Shown: positions 11,341 through 22,608 of the stretch, in pieces
Layout: each line of letters opens with the position of its first letter
Position numbering within the stretch: position 1 is the stretch's first letter
Assembly (NCBI GenBank): GCA_907165135.1
Contig: OU015566.1
Span: 1,676,501-1,740,500 of the forward strand
Length of the DNA stretch: 64,000 nt
DNA from: Oikopleura dioica
Taxonomy: Eukaryota > Chordata > Appendicularia > Copelata > Oikopleuridae
Reading direction: 5' to 3'
The notes under the pieces: model-generated
What the model was told of the DNA's origin: nothing
Seen by the model: the letters and a program-made list of their open reading frames with translations, nothing else
Database searches by the model: none
Program-made: the position numbers and the translations under genes

Positions 11341-12101
11341 GAGAGAACGAGTTGATTTGCAGCGTTTACGAGCGAGAATTATGGCGAACGTGTTTTTTAT
11401 CCTAATGTTTCCTCGAAGATTTACCAGTTGCGCGAAAAGTCAAGATCGAGCAAAGTTGAATACTGTAACTAGGAGTCATAAACGCGTCTATTTTTATATT
11501 TTTGAAGGGAAAATCGGCTATTGTCGACAGTTTTACGGAATAATATATGGAAAAATCTAGACTCAAAGGCGAGAACTATCGAGAAATCGTCAAGATACCC
11601 TTATTTTTTTTATTAAAGGCTTTCGATAAAAAACAGTTAAGTACAGTTTATTTTCAAAGAGAGAACAATGATAAGCCGATTCTATTTTTCCCTGATCAAC
11701 GACAAAAAATTTAATCTCAAGAATAAAAAAAATCAATGATTCCCAAAAATATTATTTCATTTCAAATCAAAAATTTCAATAGTCATTTCTGTGAATTTCA
11801 TATATTCTCAAGAAGTCTTAAAATTGATCTATTTTTTAGGGCTAACACCATATTTCTTACGATAAGCAGACTGAACCTGAATAACCCCATATCTTCTTCG
11901 AGTTTCTCCTGCTTTTCTCTCTAGAAAAATAATCTCAATGGAATTATTCTTGCTTCCGTTCATCTGTTCCTGCGGCAGCGAGCTGAGTCTTAAATGCTTT
12001 CACCACCTCATTTTTCATGTGCTAGGCTATCCTGTCACCTCTTTCGCCCACCCTCGACCCTTATGCTTCATTTGAAATTCATCCATTGATATTTTATTTT
12101 C
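11341..12101. other. Intergenic, no gene seen
   Basis: AT-rich sequence between the serine-rich unknown gene and the Kelch gene 3' end. Short frames only; the upstream exons and promoter of the unknown gene are probably here but are not identifiable. Confidence 0.4.
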
Positions 12102-14619
12102 TTAAAACTGATAGCAAAAGGAATCCGGACATGGAGTTGAGCAGGTGTCAGGATCTGACTGGAAAATAATCGGCCGATGACAAATGCCTTCGTGATCATT
12201 AATTTTTTCGGTCGAAGTTATTTTTTCGCCATCCCAATTTATTCTTTCGACAACCAAATCTCTTGATTTTAATTAAATTGCCAGTTTAAAAATAAAACAT
12301 ACTCATAAGCTCCGCCAAAAATCAAGAAATAAGTACCGTAATTGATCATTGAGGCATACCCATATTTCTAAAATTATGTCACGATAAATAACGTTTTAAA
12401 TCTAACATGGTTCAGCTCGCCAACTTTCTTCCACAGCTCCTCTCGAAATAAGTAGACATCTTTAAAAAATCCATCCGCGGCTGAATATCCTCCAGCGACA
12501 ATAATGCCATCATCAAGAGACGTGCAAGATGCCCTGTAGCAGAGTTCGAAATTTCCCGCGCCACAAGCTCCCGCGAGCGAGCCTCCCTCGAGATTTTCTT
12601 GAGATCCTTCCCCCTCCCCCCCGCTCCCGCCGTAAATTTTCATGCCTTCTTCCCGCCCCTTCCCGCGCCGCGAAAAATCAAAAATGGGAGCAGCGGGGAA
12701 GAAGGTTTTTAAATATAAAGGCCGTCTCAGCCCCGTTCCTTGGTTTTTAAATTTAAGGGGCTTGACAAAGGCCGGGGAAGTCTGAGTTGATCAATCTCAG
12801 TTTCATCCTTAACCCCACCCACCACCATTCAATGTGAAAGTTAATATTGTTCATGTTCTTAGCTTTGTTATGGTTTTTATTTATTTTTTTTTAATTTTAT
12901 TTCTCAATTATCGAATTTTCTAAGGGGCCTGACTCAGGCTTCTTCCTTAGTGGAGACCTTTTTAAACAAGCCCTCACTTTTCTTTCCCGCGGGCTCCCGC
13001 GGGAGCAAAAGGGAGGGGGAATCCTTCCCGCGCCCCTCGCTCCCGCGCAAATTTTCAGGCCTTTTTCCCGCGCCGCCCTCTTCCGCGCAAAATTTTTGAC
13101 CTCCTCCCCCGCCCCCCGCTCCCGCGCAAAATTTTTGGACTTGCTCCCGCTCCCCCCCGCTCCCGCAAAAAATTTTCGACCTTCCTCCCGCTCCCCCCCC
13201 GCCCCCGCGAAAAATTTCAGTCATGGTTCCCGCTCCCCCCCGCACCCGCAAAAGTTCGCGGGAATTTCGAACTCTGTCCAGTAGAGTTTTCCTAATGGAT
13301 GGGACGGCTCGAGTTGCCAACCACTGAATTGAAGCGCTTCAACGGTTTCAGTTCCTGAACCAGCAATTACAACAGCCTGTCCTTCATATTGACACATTGG
13401 TGCATGTTGGTGTTCCAGTCTTGTTGGTGCGATGGCAACTGAAACGTCACCATCAAATGATTCACACTTTGTGGTAGACCCTTGGCATATAATTACTTCG
13501 TCATGGATCTCAGAAACAGTGACAATTGATCCAGAAACGCTTGTATGATCATTTATCAGCAACAAATTTGTATCGACAAAAGAGCATTCTTCAATCCTTA
13601 TAATCTAAGTGAAAAAATGGAGAAACGGTTTTTCAAATACTCACCTGTCTTGAATTATAATAGCCCCCAAAAATATGACCAACTCCATTCAACAATGCAA
13701 ATCCAGCACGGTCTATAAATTTGCTACTTTCTCGCGGGGGAGAGTTATAGACTCGATTTTCCTTATAAAGTTGGGAAAAACTTACTTTTAAAAACATCTT
13801 TTTTCGCCAACAATCCTTGAAATTTCCGCTTCCAGAAATGACGTAGCTTAAAATGGCAGTTTCTTGACAAAGAACAGTCGTAAATTCCTCGCAATTGAAC
13901 CCACTATTGCATGGGCAACCACGATCACATTCTTCCATACAAGGGCATTTTTCTGACTCATGAGAAAAATCAGCAAAGCACTCATTGTAACAGGTTCTGC
14001 TGGCCGTGCAATTTCCAATGCAATCATTGAACGCAGTCAACACTTCCTTCACACATTGCTGATAATAAGTATTGTCGGTTTGAGGGCTTGAACAGGTGCA
14101 GATAGAATTTCCGCAACCTTCACATCCATTTTCGCATTCCGAAAAGCAGGGGCAGGAGTCGTAACAAGCTAAGATTTGTCAAAAAAAATGTAAAAAGAAA
14201 AATTACAAGTATAATCAGAGAGGCATCCTCGCTCACAACTCGTGCTCTCGCAGTTCTCCTTGCAAACAATATAGTCACTGTAACAATGACCGTCGCATAT
14301 CAAAGCCAAATCCTCGTCACTGAACGTCCCTTAGAAAGAGTGTCAATTAGTCATGGCTTACGGGCATTGATCGCGGACGATTTTCGGCCGTAAAGAAGTC
14401 TCAACTAAACTTGCTTCGATTTGCAATAAAATAAAGAAGAATTCTCTCATCTCTCTGTTTTTTAAATGAGCAGCGGAAAGAAATTATGATGGGTAATTGA
14501 CATCTGTTTTTTTTTATTTGCGTATCATCAATGATATTTGCTGAGCCGGCTATTTGAGAATTTGATAAAAATAAAACAAGGAAGAGTATCACCCAAGAGA
14601 CACATTTATTTTTTCTCAC
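12102..14619 (-). CDS. Secreted cysteine-rich protein with Kelch-like repeats, split by a hAT-like insertion
   Basis: Read on the minus strand from the ATG at 14619: a signal peptide (MRKNKCVSWVILFLVLFL), then a cysteine-rich region over exons about 14404-13795 with repeated CxxxC spacing (CENGCEGCGNSICTC, CPCMEECDRGCPC, CNSGFNCEEF), then about five Kelch-like blades such as RAGFALLNGVGHIFGGYYNS, QAVVIAGSGTETVEALQF, SLDDGIIVAGGYSAADGF and MINYGTYFLIFGGAYE, ending CSTPCPDSFCYQF and a stop at 12102-12104. Small GT-AG introns are clear at about 13760-13794 and 13604-13644. Kelch blades form a beta-propeller. With a signal peptide it is probably extracellular. Element 12540-13276 lies inside a blade; removing it with one target copy restores GKLYRASCTS in frame. 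If it is not spliced out, the gene is broken. Exon limits near 12360-12400 are uncertain. Confidence 0.8.
12540..13276. mobile_element. hAT-like non-autonomous element inside the Kelch gene
   Basis: A 737-bp segment with inverted ends CAGAGTTCGAAATTTCCC on the left and, inverted, CAGAGTTCGAAATTCCCGCG on the right. It is flanked by imperfect 8-bp direct repeats CCCTGTAG (12532-12539) and TCCAGTAG (13277-13284), 6 of 8 identical. CAG-starting ends and 8-bp targets are typical of hAT elements. The interior has two GC-rich arms of CCCGCTCCCGCGCAAAATTT-like units (12560-12690 and 12960-13260) and an AT-rich centre. No transposase frame. Confidence 0.75.
12960..13260. repeat. GC-rich imperfect tandem repeat, units of about 45-50 bp
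   Basis: Runs of CCCCCCGCTCCCGCGCAAAA followed by TTTTTGACCT-like spacers recur about six times. They give long arginine/glycine or proline frames on both strands that are not genes. The array lies within the hAT-like element, and a weaker matching stretch lies at 12560-12690. Confidence 0.75.
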
Positions 14620-14751
14620 GCAGTCAGGAAAATCTAACTTCTACATCGAGTACCAATAATCAGGGAAAATTGGTTGATCGTCATCAGAAAATGCAGCTTT
14701 CAAGGGATCGACAGAGTAACAAGCGCTTGAAAAAAATCCTTGCGAACCCCC

Positions 14752-15333
14752 TTATGGTTCTTTAGCGATTTCCATCGCGAAAATATTATCCAGAAGATTT
14801 TGAATGTCTTCTTCGTCCATTTGTGTATCTTCTACTGGAGCTCGTTTGTATGCATTCTAATGCATTATTATTTCTCCTTTCTTTAGCAACTTCTAACCTT
14901 CGACTCATAAAAAGGATGCGCCATTCTGGCCTCAACCCGCCAGTTTCGTTTTCCGAGTCGATATCGTCGTTTTGTCGGAACAACTCTGTGATGGTTTCCC
15001 TCGCCAAAATCTTCATCGCCATTCCAACCATATTTTTCTCCGTGTTCCCAGAGTTCCAAAACAGGAAATTCAACCCCCTTTCAAAAGTGAAGCAAAAACA
15101 AAAATGATGAAAACGACTTGATAACAGTAAGATTTTAGATATTAAAGCTTTGGCCAATCAGATTTGGAATTGACCATTATTGGAATTGACCAAATGAAAC
15201 CGTCCCTGTCATTTTCAATTTCCTTCAAAAATGATGCAAAAATATAAACGTAACTTATTTTATTGAAAAATTTGACATCACTTTCCCATGAAAAGGCGAC
15301 GACGAAGAGAAAAACAAAAACTTTAAAATTCAT
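14752..15333 (-). CDS. Small secreted protein, unknown family
   Basis: The ATG at 15333 gives the signal peptide MNFKVFVFLFVVAFSWES. An exon at about 15212-15140 (EIENDRDGFIWSIPI) follows a plausible TTTTTGAAG acceptor. The main exon, about 15072-14898, reads GVEFPVLELWEHGEKYGW and then RVVPTKRRYRLGKRNWRVE, HPFYESK. A GT-AG intron of about 43 nt leads to NAYKRAPVEDTQMDEEDIQN and the C-terminus NIFAMEIAKEP, stop at 14752-14754. The central part is basic and aromatic, the end acidic. Two upstream exon joins are inferred only from composition. No family recognised. It is divergent from the EGF gene 380 nt away. Confidence 0.6.
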
Positions 15334-15714
15334 TTTTAAAAGTGCGCAGTTCCGACTCGTTCCGTTCACTTTATTGGGTTCACTTGAAAGTAATTGACAA
15401 AGACTTTGACGGGAGAATACAATTAGATCAAATTATGTCGAAGAAATATTCAAATTGAGGCAATTTTATAAAAATCTGGCAAAAGTAAGTTTTGCAATCA
15501 ATCGATTTTGAAATGGAAACCTTTTTTGAATCCGATTTTTATAGCTTGAATGAAAAATTTCAAACGTGGAAAATTGTTTATTCAAAAACCCATGCGATTC
15601 TCGCCTGACCCGGAAAATATTCACCGCATAACTCTGATGGTTGAATTTTGGCATAAACAGAATTTCTTGTCCACGGATCCTTTGATTGATCTGATTCAGC
15701 AAGAGATTTAAAAA

Positions 15715-17711
15715 ATGAAAAGGATTTGTTTTGTTTTATTTTTTCTAAAAAATGTTTCTTCGAGATCAACTGGGAATAAAAAAGAAAATTACAAAAGCTT
15801 GTGTTCAGCAGGTTCGATTTTTTAAATGATTTGTTTAGCAAAACTTTTTTTCTAGAGCCCTGTTTAAACGGCGGAAATTGCACAGAAATCGGATCTTCCT
15901 ACACTTGCTCTTGCCCAGGAGACTTTTTCGGCGATAATTGCGAAAATGACCCTTGCTCTTGGACGCCCTGTATGAACAGCGGAACCTGCACTGTAGTCGG
16001 GTCAACTTACGAATGTGCCTGTACAGAAGGATATGAAGGCGACAGATGCGAGATAACCCCATGTCATATCGCTGGAGGATTGAAATCCGATGCGGAATTT
16101 GCCGATTTTGAGTATTTTGATCTTTCGGATTATGACTTATCAGGAACGAGGGCTCTTTTTTCGGTTAGAGCTTTACCTTTTTTCAAATAAAAACCCTTTA
16201 ATCAGGTTATCAAGTCTACCAATACTTCTACTCCCCTGATGGAAACAAAGCGATTGCTGGACCTTGCCTCAACGGCGGAATATGCGTCAACAACCCTCCG
16301 TCTGGCTACATCTGCCTCTGCTGGGGCTTGGAAGGAATCCACTGCGAGATCACTCCCTGTACTCCAGAACCGTGCCAAAATAACGGAACTTGTTCTTTCC
16401 CAAACTCAAATTCTTACGAATGCACTTGCGCTGAAGGCTACTCTGGATTCAATTGCCAGATTGGCCCGTGCAATGACGATCCTTGTCAAAATGGCGGAGT
16501 CTGCCAAGAAATCGGGGCGGAATTTGAATGCTCTTGCGAAGGGGGATTTACTGGAGTGACTTGCGAGATCCCTCCGCTTTCCACAACGTCAGCGATTGTA
16601 TCATCAACTTCATCCATAGCAACAGTAAGTTCTACGTCGACAAATGCAGCTTCGTCGACGGCGACTTTATCCACATCATCAGCAATGATATCATCGACAA
16701 CAATCATTTCGTCGACAACAATAATTTCATCGACATCAACAGCATCCTCAACATCGGTTTCTGCTTCAACGACACCGGTTATATCCACATCATCGACAAT
16801 TGCCTCCACAAGTATTTCGTCCACATCGACGATTTCGTCGACTTCATCCTCTGTCACTTCGACTGCAGTCTCGACAACATTGCCCGTTTTAACGACATCA
16901 TCAGTCTTGTCGACATCTGAAGCTCCAGTAACCTCGACAATCGGCGCGTCGACAACGAATTCTGCCATTCAAACAACAACACCATTGCTTTCGTCCACCA
17001 CAAGCTCAATACCACCTTCATCATCAACCTCATCTGCTGTTTCCCAATCCACCTCTTCCTCGCTTGCAACGACCATCTCCTCGACGCTTCCTCCCCTCGT
17101 CGACTGGATAATCTGGCGACTTGGCGATGATTTTCCAACAGAAGTCGTCAACTCCCTCCTCGGCGCTTATGGCTGTGCAAGTAGAGGTTTTCCGAATGAT
17201 CCATTTGCTCATTCTCTAGGCTGGCCTGTGGATGGAATTGACAAAGTTTTGCTAAGATGGAAGAAATGTATTCGCTGCGCGATGAGCGTGGAGTTTGATG
17301 GAAGAACGGAAGTCCCGACGTATATTTGGCCTGAAAGCGAAATTTGTGGTTAGTGTAGAGATCGCTAGAAATTTTCAAGGAATTTAAAAATTTTCCAATT
17401 TTTTAGATATGACTGGACTTGAACGAGAAATCTGCGAGTGCGACAAACACGCGGCAACCGAACTTTTACAATTTCAAGACGAAAATGGAAACCTTCTCGC
17501 GACAAACTCAAATTTCGACGAGTCCCTTTGCATAAAAGGCCCGAACGAAGGAGAAGGGTTTGGAAGAGACGAGTTTTGCTGCAAAAAGAAACATGGGGCC
17601 TTCCAGATGTACAATGCTCAAAGGTTCTGCTGCGAGTTTGAAAGCCTGCATATAGCTGGATCATGTGTTTTTGATGAAGGACTGCAATATCGGCCAGAAT
17701 TGTTTGTGTAA
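15715..17711 (+). CDS. Secreted EGF / Ser-Thr-rich / PLA2-like domain protein
   Basis: Exons 15715-15811, 15856-16143, 16206-17348 and 17407-17711 stay in frame. There is a signal peptide (MKRICFVLFFLKNVSS). Five EGF-like repeats follow (CLNGGNC, CMNSGTC, CLNGGIC, CQNNGTC, CQNGGVC, each with the CxCxxGxxGxxC end). Next comes a serine/threonine linker of about 170 residues (about 16580-17090), likely O-glycosylated, then a C-terminal domain of about 180 aa with YGCASRGF, GWPVDGIDKVLLRW and ICECDKHAATELLQF. This last part resembles a secreted PLA2 fold, but the HD catalytic pair is replaced by WKK, so it is probably non-catalytic. The intron 16144-16205 is GA-AG: the nearby GT at 16164 would break the EGF frame. 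Likely an extracellular matrix or lining protein. Confidence 0.85.
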
Positions 17712-18383
17712 AAATTATTGACGATACATGTCGCTGTACATTAGGGAATTGCTGTATAAAATAAATATTCTTTTCTCCGTTTCTTTATTTGAGAAAAAGA
17801 GACTTTCTTTCTTTTTGTATCATTTCTCTTTTATGACAATGGCAACAATCGCAGGGTGTTCAGAGCAACAGAGGTAGCGCCACCTTTGAAGCCTCGTGTG
17901 CCCAAAAAACTGAAGTGCCACTTGAGTTAAATTCGTTACTCCTCCAAGCAAATTAATCGCATTTTACATTTTTATTGAAACATTGAAATCAAGGAAGAGA
18001 ATTTCAAACAGGAAAATGGTCTCGAAAGTCGACGATTTTGAAAGAATTCCAAGAGGAAAAAGCTTAGCGGCTGTTTTATTCAGGTAAAAAATTGACAAAT
18101 TTAATAATTTAATAAAGAATTTTTTAAAAAATTGTAAAAAAATTTAATTTAAAATTTTATTTTTTTTTTCTAATTTTTCGATTTTGAAAAGACGAAATTA
18201 CTCTGAATCAAAATGAAGCCTTCAAAAGCGCCAAAACACGAAATTTAATCCACAATCCTGAAATCCATTCTTTGGAAAAGAACAGACGCAAATGTTTGCG
18301 CACAAGCCTCACTTGTTTGGTGCTTAGCCCAGGCGACTAACAAAGAGCATCTCAGATTGGATTTTTTCTTTTTCATTTTTCAA
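17712..18383 (+). other. Gap with a possible 5' exon of the coiled-coil gene
   Basis: After an AATAAA at about 17760 the next credible start is the ATG at 18016 (MVSKVDDFERIPRGKSLAAV) with a GTAAAA donor at 18080. A second protein-like block lies at about 18190-18345 (NEITLNQNEAFKSAKTRN). I could not join either to the gene starting at 18384 without a stop, so they are an alternative 5' end, a separate short gene, or chance. Confidence 0.3.
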
Positions 18384-20055
18384 ATGGCGAGAGATTTTCT
18401 AGAGGACTCAAAAATTTCAGAGAAATCAAATCAGACTACTAATAATTCTGGAATTGATCAGAAATTAAGGAGTGATACGAATCCGGTTATTCAACGAGCT
18501 CTCAGGTGAAAAATTAAAGAAATATTTTTGATACGAAAATTGAGACTTGAAATGAGGACGTTCTTATTTTCAATGATTCTAGAGTTCTCGCCGAAAGCAG
18601 CGCGCGAGACATAAAAGAGACGAATGAGAAAGTCATCATCTACAAACCAACATATCAGTACGTATTTAAATGAATTCCGCGGGGACAGATTTACAAACAA
18701 AAATTTAAGATACTGCGCCGATAACGAGCGACTGAAGTGGAAGCTCGATCTGGCGGAAGCGCGGCTGAGGCGAAAAGAAAGGGAATTGGTGACGTCGGAT
18801 TATGAAGAAGAAAGAGGTCTGTTTGACGAGAAGCGGCTCAGGCGAAAGAACAAAAAAGTAAGGCTTTATTTTTTGATTATTCGGCACTTTTAAAAATGCC
18901 CATCAAAAACCGACATTTTCTAGTCTGAGTCATTGGCAGCTCTAGAAAGAATTGAGCGCCGATTATCCAGCGTCGAAAAAGCTCTGCCGGAGAAAAAATA
19001 TATTACCCAGCTAAACACCTCTCTTGAAAAAACTCTCCCTTCAAACTTCGGAGAGCCCGTTGAGCTGGCAAAGATCAGCACGAATCCTCCCGGCCCGCGA
19101 GTCCATGAGAGCAAGATAACGATCGTTCCAAACTACCGATCCCGAAGCCGAGGCCGAGGCCGTTCAAGAAGCAGAAGTCGAACTCCGAAATCTGTTCTTG
19201 AATCTTCTGTTGAGCGACTTCGGGCGTCTTCTGAACGATCGAGTCGGATTTCTAGAGCAGGTATTCAGAAATGAAAGATACAGTAATTGACGGAAATTGA
19301 TTTCAAGAGTCTGAGACAATCGCGGCGAAAAACATCGAGATCGGAAGTTTGAAAGAGCAAATTCGCACGCTACAGAATCAGATCTCCGTGAGTGCTTTTG
19401 GATTTTATGGACGGATATAAAATTTCTTTTTAAATTGGCGTTTAGCAAACACAGTCCACCCGCTCGATTGCGCTCTCATCGTCTTCCGTTTTTGTCGATG
19501 ATGATGGACCGCCAATGAAAAGAAGTGAGATCAATTCGTCAAGTCAGACAAGTGTGAGTCCAAGATTGCTTATAAAATTTCAGTAAAAAGGCCAATAATT
19601 GACATGTTTTCGGGAACATTGTTTTGATTTAACGAATCAAAATAGTTTCAAATTCAGAATGAGTGGATCAAAACCTTTTTTGAATCGGTATGTTTTAGTT
19701 CTAGAATCTAGAAATTCTAGAACAGATTCTAGGGCCGACAAAATACCCTCCTCTAACCCTCCATTTCATATTTAGTTGATGAAGCATCTGGACGAATTGC
19801 AGTATGAAAACGAAAGTTTGAACAATACAGTCAGGTAAAAATGAAGAAAAAATGTTCCTCCATGATTTCAAAAACCTCTTCAGAGAGCTGCGAGATCGAC
19901 TGATGCTGCATTCCCAAGCCGATGATTCGGAAAACGAAACCGAAGAGCCCGAAATCGAAAAATCCGAAAACTCCGCCGAGGAAAAAGCGAAAAGTAACCC
20001 TTCAAGCTACGCCGCACCATATTATCCGACATCGAACATTTTCCGCACTCATTGA
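18384..20055 (+). CDS. Coiled-coil protein with RS-type stretch
   Basis: Eight small exons join in frame with GT-AG introns of about 40-200 nt, from the ATG at 18384 (MARDFLEDSKISEKSNQTTN) to the stop at 20053-20055. The second half of exon 4 and exon 5 are charged heptad sequence (NERLKWKLDLAEARLRRKE, LAALERIERRLSSVEKAL). A serine-arginine segment follows (RSRSRGRGRSRSRSR, about 19139-19185), then another short coil (EIGSLKEQIRTLQNQI; LMKHLDELQYENESL; RELRDRLMLHSQ) and an acidic tail ending SNIFRTH. The layout recalls cytoskeletal or scaffold proteins; no domain identifies a family. Cytoplasmic or nuclear location is unknown. Confidence 0.7.
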
Positions 20056-20356
20056 AAAAAACGAGCTTCACAACTCCACGAAAAAAGCACGTTTTTAGTT
20101 CAATCGCCGAGATTCCAATTTCCATCTGTTTCACCGACATTTTTAATGAATTCCGATTTGATTGCGAAAACCAGCAAATCGAGAGAAATTTTGAACAAAA
20201 AGCTAGATTAGTTCAGTTTTAATCAATTTTGAATTTTTTTTGAAACAAGAAAAATTTTAGAGCGACTTGCTGGGGATCATCTTACTTTTGTTACGAAAAT
20301 ATAACTGTACAATTATTGTCGTCGATATTTTTAACTCAATAAATTTAATTTCTTAA

Positions 20357-20742
20357 GGGGGTAGAAACAGCTTTTTTCCGAAAAAGGCGATTTTTGACCG
20401 GCGCTACAGAGAAGAGAATCTTACATTTTCAAATTTTTTCTTCAGGGTTAGATAGATACATCTTAGATCTAGGAACATCTCTCTCGAAATTTGTTTTAGT
20501 CATCAAATTTTTGAGTAAGCGGGCTCAGAGGCAGCTCATCTCTCCGAAATTCTCGATTTTCGCAAATTTTTAAACACGTATATCTCGAGTCACGTAATAG
20601 TTAAACAAATTTCATTCACATTTTTGTTAAGCTCAACCCTTTTTCTAGGAACATTTATGAGGAAATTTCGTGAACGTAAATAAATCTTATACTTTCTTTT
20701 ATGTAGCTGCAGTCCAAAATCGAGAAAGCTGTTTCTACCCCC
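20357..20742. mobile_element. TTAA-flanked inverted-repeat element C
   Basis: A 386-bp segment with ends GGGGGTAGAAACAGCTTT and its inverse AAAGCTGTTTCTACCCCC, perfect over 18 bp. TTAA is at both flanks (20353-20356, 20743-20746). It is non-coding inside. It lies 40 bp from element D, in the gap between the coiled-coil gene and the CUB gene. Confidence 0.85.
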
Positions 20743-20782
20743 TTAACTTCAGAAATGCTCTTAAAGAGCAGTCTTATTTTAA

Positions 20783-21164
20783 GGGGGGGGGGTCGACGAG
20801 AATTTTTTCAGGGGTGATCGTAATTTCGCTTATACACTTAGTCAGGATATGAATCTTATATTTTTGAAATCTACAAATTCTCCCGAATCTGTTGAGCCTA
20901 AAATCATTTGATAAAAATGAGATTTAGAGATCGAAATGAGCAAAATTGTAAAAAAAAAATTGACCATTTTTGGTGCATTTTCGCAAAAATGGCCCTACTT
21001 TGACGGGATTTTTGACCGATTTTTTCTGACCAAAATTTTTTCTATATTTCGCCGCCTGATTTTACAACCCTTTTCTATCCACCAGTAAAATCAGACTTTG
21101 CCTATCTTATCAGGTTTTCCCGCATTTTTGGTCTCGGAAATCCCGATTCTAGTCGACCCCTTCC
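20783..21164. mobile_element. TTAA-flanked inverted-repeat element D
   Basis: A 382-bp segment starting with a G-run then GGGGTCGACGAGAATTTT and ending GATTCTAGTCGACCCC then TTCC; TTAA lies at 20779-20782 and 21165-21168. The right interior (CAGGTTTTCCCGCATTTTT) is shared with a related copy ending near 30436, so this is a family. No coding frame. Confidence 0.75.
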
Positions 21165-21367
21165 TTAAGAATAAGAATTTTCTAAAGTCGCATTATGCAA
21201 AAATGCTCATTATCTGAATTTATCGTGAAAAGGCCAAGTACCAAGACCGCCCGCGGCAATTCTAGCGTCTATCCGCTGCACATACTGATTCGTCCACCAT
21301 TTGTACGAATTCGACTGAGGATTATACCTATTTTAACTCAGCTGAAAATTTCGGATTCGAATCAAGA

Positions 21368-22500
21368 ATGAAACAGCTGTACATATTTTTACTTTTACAG
21401 AGAATAAAAGCCCAACTAGAGGTCATAAAAGAGGATGAAATTTTTATCAGAAGAAGACGCGCTGGCGCTGGAATAACAACAGGAAATCGGGTTAATTTTT
21501 TTCACAAGAAATTTTCAAAAAAAAAAAATTTTTTTTCCGCAAAAAATGAAATTTGACCCCTAAAAAAGTGGATTGCAATCGCGGAGCAGAGCAAGCCTCA
21601 GCTCTAGAAACAAAATATCTCACCTTTCCCGACTTTCCAACTCCAATGTACAAACCCATGAAATGCTCGTGGACCATCACCGCCAGCCCCGGAGCCTTCA
21701 TCCAAGTGATGATAAAAGACAGCATCCCCTGCGCCGGAGGAAATGGAATTTATCTCGAAGAGGGATCAGCCAAAACTAAGGCGATCTGCGGCGCGAACCC
21801 GAAAACGCTGACTTCAAAAACGCAGAAAATGAAGTTCACTGTTCAACTAAATAAGCCTGGTCCAAGGGTAATTACTTTCGTTTATTATTTGACTAAAAAT
21901 GCTAAAAATATCAATGTGAAAATCTCAAAATAGATCAAAAAGCTCATTTTCTAGGGCGAAGTCGTCCAAATCGGCTTCAAACAGCAAGCTTTTCCATCTG
22001 GCTGGACAATTGCCGAGTTCAATAAAGGTAAAAAAGCAAAGCCAGCTCCTGTCAAACCCGCTCCCAAAAAACGACCTCCGCCAAAGAAAAAACCCATTTT
22101 GAAATCCGCCAAAAAGCCAAGCAAAAAGACGAAATCCCCGCCAAAGCGACTTTCTGTTACAAAACTTGGGAAACCACCGGGACATAAAGATACGATCGTT
22201 TATGGCGATGCGGACAGGTGGGAAGTGAAGGATAGAAGACATATCATCGTGATTGGTGGAGTTTGCTTTTTACTCCTCCTTGTTGGCGCGGCTTTTTACA
22301 TGGGAGTCGCGATGAAGAAAGATGCAGAGGAGCAGGATCGACTCAAAGCGGAAGGAAAAGATCAGCTTCCAAAATTTCAGATAAGCGAAAAAGGTGACCG
22401 AATCGAAGAGTCCTTGTTAATAAAAAATTCAGATCTGCCAAAATCCATGGTCAAGACCGAGTCACAAACTCCCATCGTTTCAACTTCGTCACATCAGTAA
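21368..22500 (+). CDS. Single-pass membrane protein with CUB-like ectodomain
   Basis: Exons 21368-21482, 21569-21870 and about 21955-22500 encode about 320 aa. There is a short signal peptide (MKQLYIFLLLQRIKA), then a CUB-like domain with YLTFPDFPTPMYKPMKCSW, QVMIKDSIPC, GIYLEEG and ending QIGFKQQAF. Next is a lysine/proline-rich juxtamembrane stretch (about 22030-22150, for example KPAPKKRPPPKKKP). The transmembrane helix is IIVIGGVCFLLLLVGAAFYM (about 22245-22300). The tail is acidic and serine-rich, ending STSSHQ. Intron 1 (21483-21568) must be GA-AG to keep VDCNRGAEQ in frame; the GT at 21491 does not. Role unknown; CUB domains usually bind proteins or glycans at the cell surface. Confidence 0.8.
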
Positions 22501-22608
22501 AAGAAGAAAACACTTCTCGTCTTATTCAGTTTATTTGCGATGAAATGAAAATAAAGAATTCTTCTTTCTTCAGTAATGATCCAGTATCGTTGTTTTTTTT
22601 TGAGGGAA

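Noticed and set aside
13096-13320. Proline- or glycine-rich frames in the GC-rich tract
   Set aside because: Derived from the imperfect tandem repeat inside the hAT-like element on both strands; no start context or domain.
16239-16559. Alternative open frame across the EGF repeats
   Set aside because: It is out of frame with the EGF cysteines and ends early; it arises from the same coding sequence read one base off, and would follow from a GT-AG intron that the domain evidence contradicts.
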